DNA from: an uncultured Bacillota bacterium
GTDB taxonomy: Bacteria; Bacillota; Limnochordia; Limnochordales; ZCTH02-B6
DNA: 7,264 nt
Direction of reading: 5' to 3'
NCBI GenBank assembly: GCA_937916565.1
Contig: CALFSR010000195.1
Location: 1 to 7,264 of the forward strand
Under the pieces are notes generated by a model. It made no database searches. It was not told where the DNA came from and saw only the letters and a program-made list of their open reading frames with translations. Positions within the stretch are counted from its first letter, which is position 1; every line of letters begins with the position of its first letter. Both the position numbers and the translations under genes were made by a program. Below are positions 5,873 to 7,264 of this stretch, piece by piece.

Positions 5873-7207
5873 ATGGCCGCTTTGACCCGCGAAGACATCC
5901 TGAAACTGGCGAAAGAACGCAACGTCAAGTTCATCCGCCTGCAGTTCACGGACGTGCTCGGCATCCTCAAGAACGTGGAGATCCCCGTCGGGCAGCTGGA
6001 GAAGGCGCTGGACGGCGACATCATGTTTGACGGCTCGTCCATCGAGGGCTTTACCCGCATCCAGGAGTCCGACATGTACCTGCGCCCCGACTACAACTCG
6101 TGGGCCGTGTTTCCGTGGCGCAACGGCCCGGCCGGTGCCACCGCCCGGCTCATCTGCGACGTGTACCGGCCCAACGGCGAGCCCTTTGAGGGCGATCCCC
6201 GTTACGTCCTCAAGAAGGTGCTGGCCGAAGCGGCCAAGCTCGGTTTCAAGGTCAACGCGGGCCCCGAGGCGGAGTTCTTCCTCTTTAAGCGGGACGCCGA
6301 AGGCCGGGCCACGACCGTCACCCACGACGCCGGCGGCTACTTTGACCTCGGTCCCGTCGAGCGGGGCGAAGACGTGCGGCGCGACGTGGTCACCACGCTG
6401 CACGAGATGGGCTTCAACGTGGAGGCGTCCCACCACGAGGTGGCCGAAGGGCAGCACGAGATCGACTTCGAGTACGACGACGCGCTGACGACGGCCGATC
6501 GGCTGGTGACGTTCAAGTTTGTCACCCGCGTTATCGCGGACTTGCACGGGCTGCACGCGACGTTTATGCCGAAACCGATCTTTGGCATCAACGGCTCCGG
6601 CATGCATACGCACCTGAGCCTGGCCAAGGACGGCAAGAATGCGTTTGCCGATCCCAGCGACGGGCTTGGACTCAGCCAAGTGGCGTACCAGTTCATCGCC
6701 GGCCTGCTGGAGCACGCCCGCGGGTTTACGGCCATCACCAACCCCTTGGTCAACTCCTACAAGCGCCTCGTCCCCGGCTACGAAGCGCCGGTCTACGTGG
6801 CGTGGTCGGCCAAGAACCGCAGCGCCCTCATCCGGGTGCCGGCCGCCGGCGGCAACTCCAGCCGCGTCGAGCTGCGCTCGCCCGACCCGTCGTGCAACCC
6901 GTACCTGGCCTTTGCCGCCATCGTGGCCGCGGGCCTCGACGGGATCAAGAAGGGACTGACTCCTCCGCCGGAGACGCAGGATAATATCTACCACATGACG
7001 GCGGAAGAGCGGCAGGCCCGGGGCATCGCCAGCCTGCCCGGGAGCCTAGAGGAGGCCCTCGAGTGCTTCCTGGCCGACCCGGTCATCGTCGATGCCATGG
7101 GGCCGCACGTGCTCGATGCGTTCCTGCGGGCTAAGCGGGCCGAGTGGGACGCGTACCGGACGCAAGTGCACCAGTGGGAGATCGACACGTACCTGGCGCG
7201 GTATTAG
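5873..7207 (+). CDS. glnA: Glutamine synthetase, type I-alpha
   Basis: GlnA makes glutamine from glutamate, ammonia and ATP in the cytoplasm, normally as a dodecamer. The protein has 444 residues, the same as B. subtilis GlnA. Recalled active-site numbering is preserved exactly: GPEAEFFLF with E132 and E134, HHEVAEGQHE with E189 and E196, NGSGMH with H245, the flap glutamate E304 in LVPGYEAP, and E333 in RVELRSPDP. MFDGSSIEGFTR puts Arg at position 62, the residue that mediates glutamine feedback inhibition in the B. subtilis enzyme. The segment around NIYHMTAEERQARGIASLP is of GSI-alpha type and lacks the LYDLPPEE adenylylation motif of GSI-beta, so control by adenylylation is not expected. 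It is transcribed divergently from gltB, its metabolic partner. No glnR-like gene is next to it in this window. The frame is intact. Confidence 0.97.
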   Translation: MAALTREDILKLAKERNVKFIRLQFTDVLGILKNVEIPVGQLEKALDGDIMFDGSSIEGFTRIQESDMYLRPDYNSWAVFPWRNGPAGATARLICDVYRPNGEPFEGDPRYVLKKVLAEAAKLGFKVNAGPEAEFFLFKRDAEGRATTVTHDAGGYFDLGPVERGEDVRRDVVTTLHEMGFNVEASHHEVAEGQHEIDFEYDDALTTADRLVTFKFVTRVIADLHGLHATFMPKPIFGINGSGMHTHLSLAKDGKNAFADPSDGLGLSQVAYQFIAGLLEHARGFTAITNPLVNSYKRLVPGYEAPVYVAWSAKNRSALIRVPAAGGNSSRVELRSPDPSCNPYLAFAAIVAAGLDGIKKGLTPPPETQDNIYHMTAEERQARGIASLPGSLEEALECFLADPVIVDAMGPHVLDAFLRAKRAEWDAYRTQVHQWEIDTYLARY

Positions 7208-7229
7208 ACACCTACCTGGCGCGGCAACA
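7184..7229 (+). repeat. 23-bp imperfect tandem duplication across the glnA stop codon
   Basis: Units 7184-7206 and 7207-7229 match at 19 of 23 positions, and their first 18 bases match at 17 of 18 (sharing TACCTGGCGCGG). The first unit encodes the GlnA C-terminus DTYLARY. The second begins on the last base of the TAG stop and lies in a different frame, where it would read DTYLAR again. Confidence 0.85.
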
Positions 7230-7264
7230 AGGGAAACCTGACCCGCCAGTCCTCCGCTCTAGCC
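7208..7264. other. Region after glnA: no gene or clear terminator
   Basis: Apart from the second unit of the 23-bp duplication, these 57 bases show no start codon with a ribosome site. TGGCG (7217-7221) could pair with CGCCA (7244-7248), but with a 22-base loop and no T-run. A glnA terminator may lie beyond the window. Confidence 0.5.

Noticed and set aside
4044..5885. Long plus-strand open frame of 613 codons opposite gltB
   Set aside because: It is antisense to highly conserved gltB codons in GC-rich DNA, where stop codons are scarce. Its product has no recognisable motifs and only mirrors gltB, including the repeat.
5357..6994. Minus-strand open frame of 545 codons crossing glnA, the control region and gltB
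   Set aside because: It overlaps two certain genes in other frames and the intergenic region, has no ribosome site or domain, and is a GC-driven shadow.
7217..7248. Terminator downstream of glnA
   Set aside because: Only a 5-bp stem with a 22-base loop and no T-run could be drawn.

Overview
The window looks like chromosomal DNA from a GC-rich bacterium. The glutamine synthetase has the same length (444 residues) and active-site numbering as the Bacillus subtilis GSI-alpha enzyme, and the Shine-Dalgarno sequences are strong. A high-GC, possibly thermophilic member of the Bacillota is the best guess, inferred from protein resemblance recalled from memory and not from a search. I do not name a genus.

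Layout. (1) Positions 1 to about 896 hold the right-hand part of an IS21-family insertion sequence: the last codons of istA, an istB ATPase gene with a frameshift, and a right end with two diverged 22-bp repeats, ending in TTGACA. (2) Positions 930-5486, minus strand, hold gltB, the large (alpha) subunit of glutamate synthase. It is intact and carries an unusual 27-bp in-frame tandem repeat at the junction of two domains. (3) Positions 5487-5872 are a divergent control region with candidate promoters for both flanking genes, an operator-like inverted repeat between them, and GC-rich hairpins in both leaders. (4) Positions 5873-7207, plus strand, hold glnA, a complete GSI-alpha glutamine synthetase. 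A 23-bp imperfect tandem duplication straddles its stop codon. The last 57 bases show no gene or clear terminator.

How the genes work together. glnA and gltB form the GS-GOGAT ammonium assimilation cycle: GlnA makes glutamine from glutamate and ammonia, and GltB transfers the glutamine amide to 2-oxoglutarate to give two glutamates. Transcription from one shared intergenic region suggests co-regulation. GltB lacks the extra loop of ferredoxin-type enzymes, so it should need a GltD (beta) partner. None is present, and the place where gltD often lies, just beyond the gltB stop, is occupied by the insertion sequence.

I found no previously undescribed multi-gene system. The points most worth a second look are the gltB minisatellite, the divergent operator and leaders, the insertion sequence abutting gltB, and the duplication across the glnA stop.
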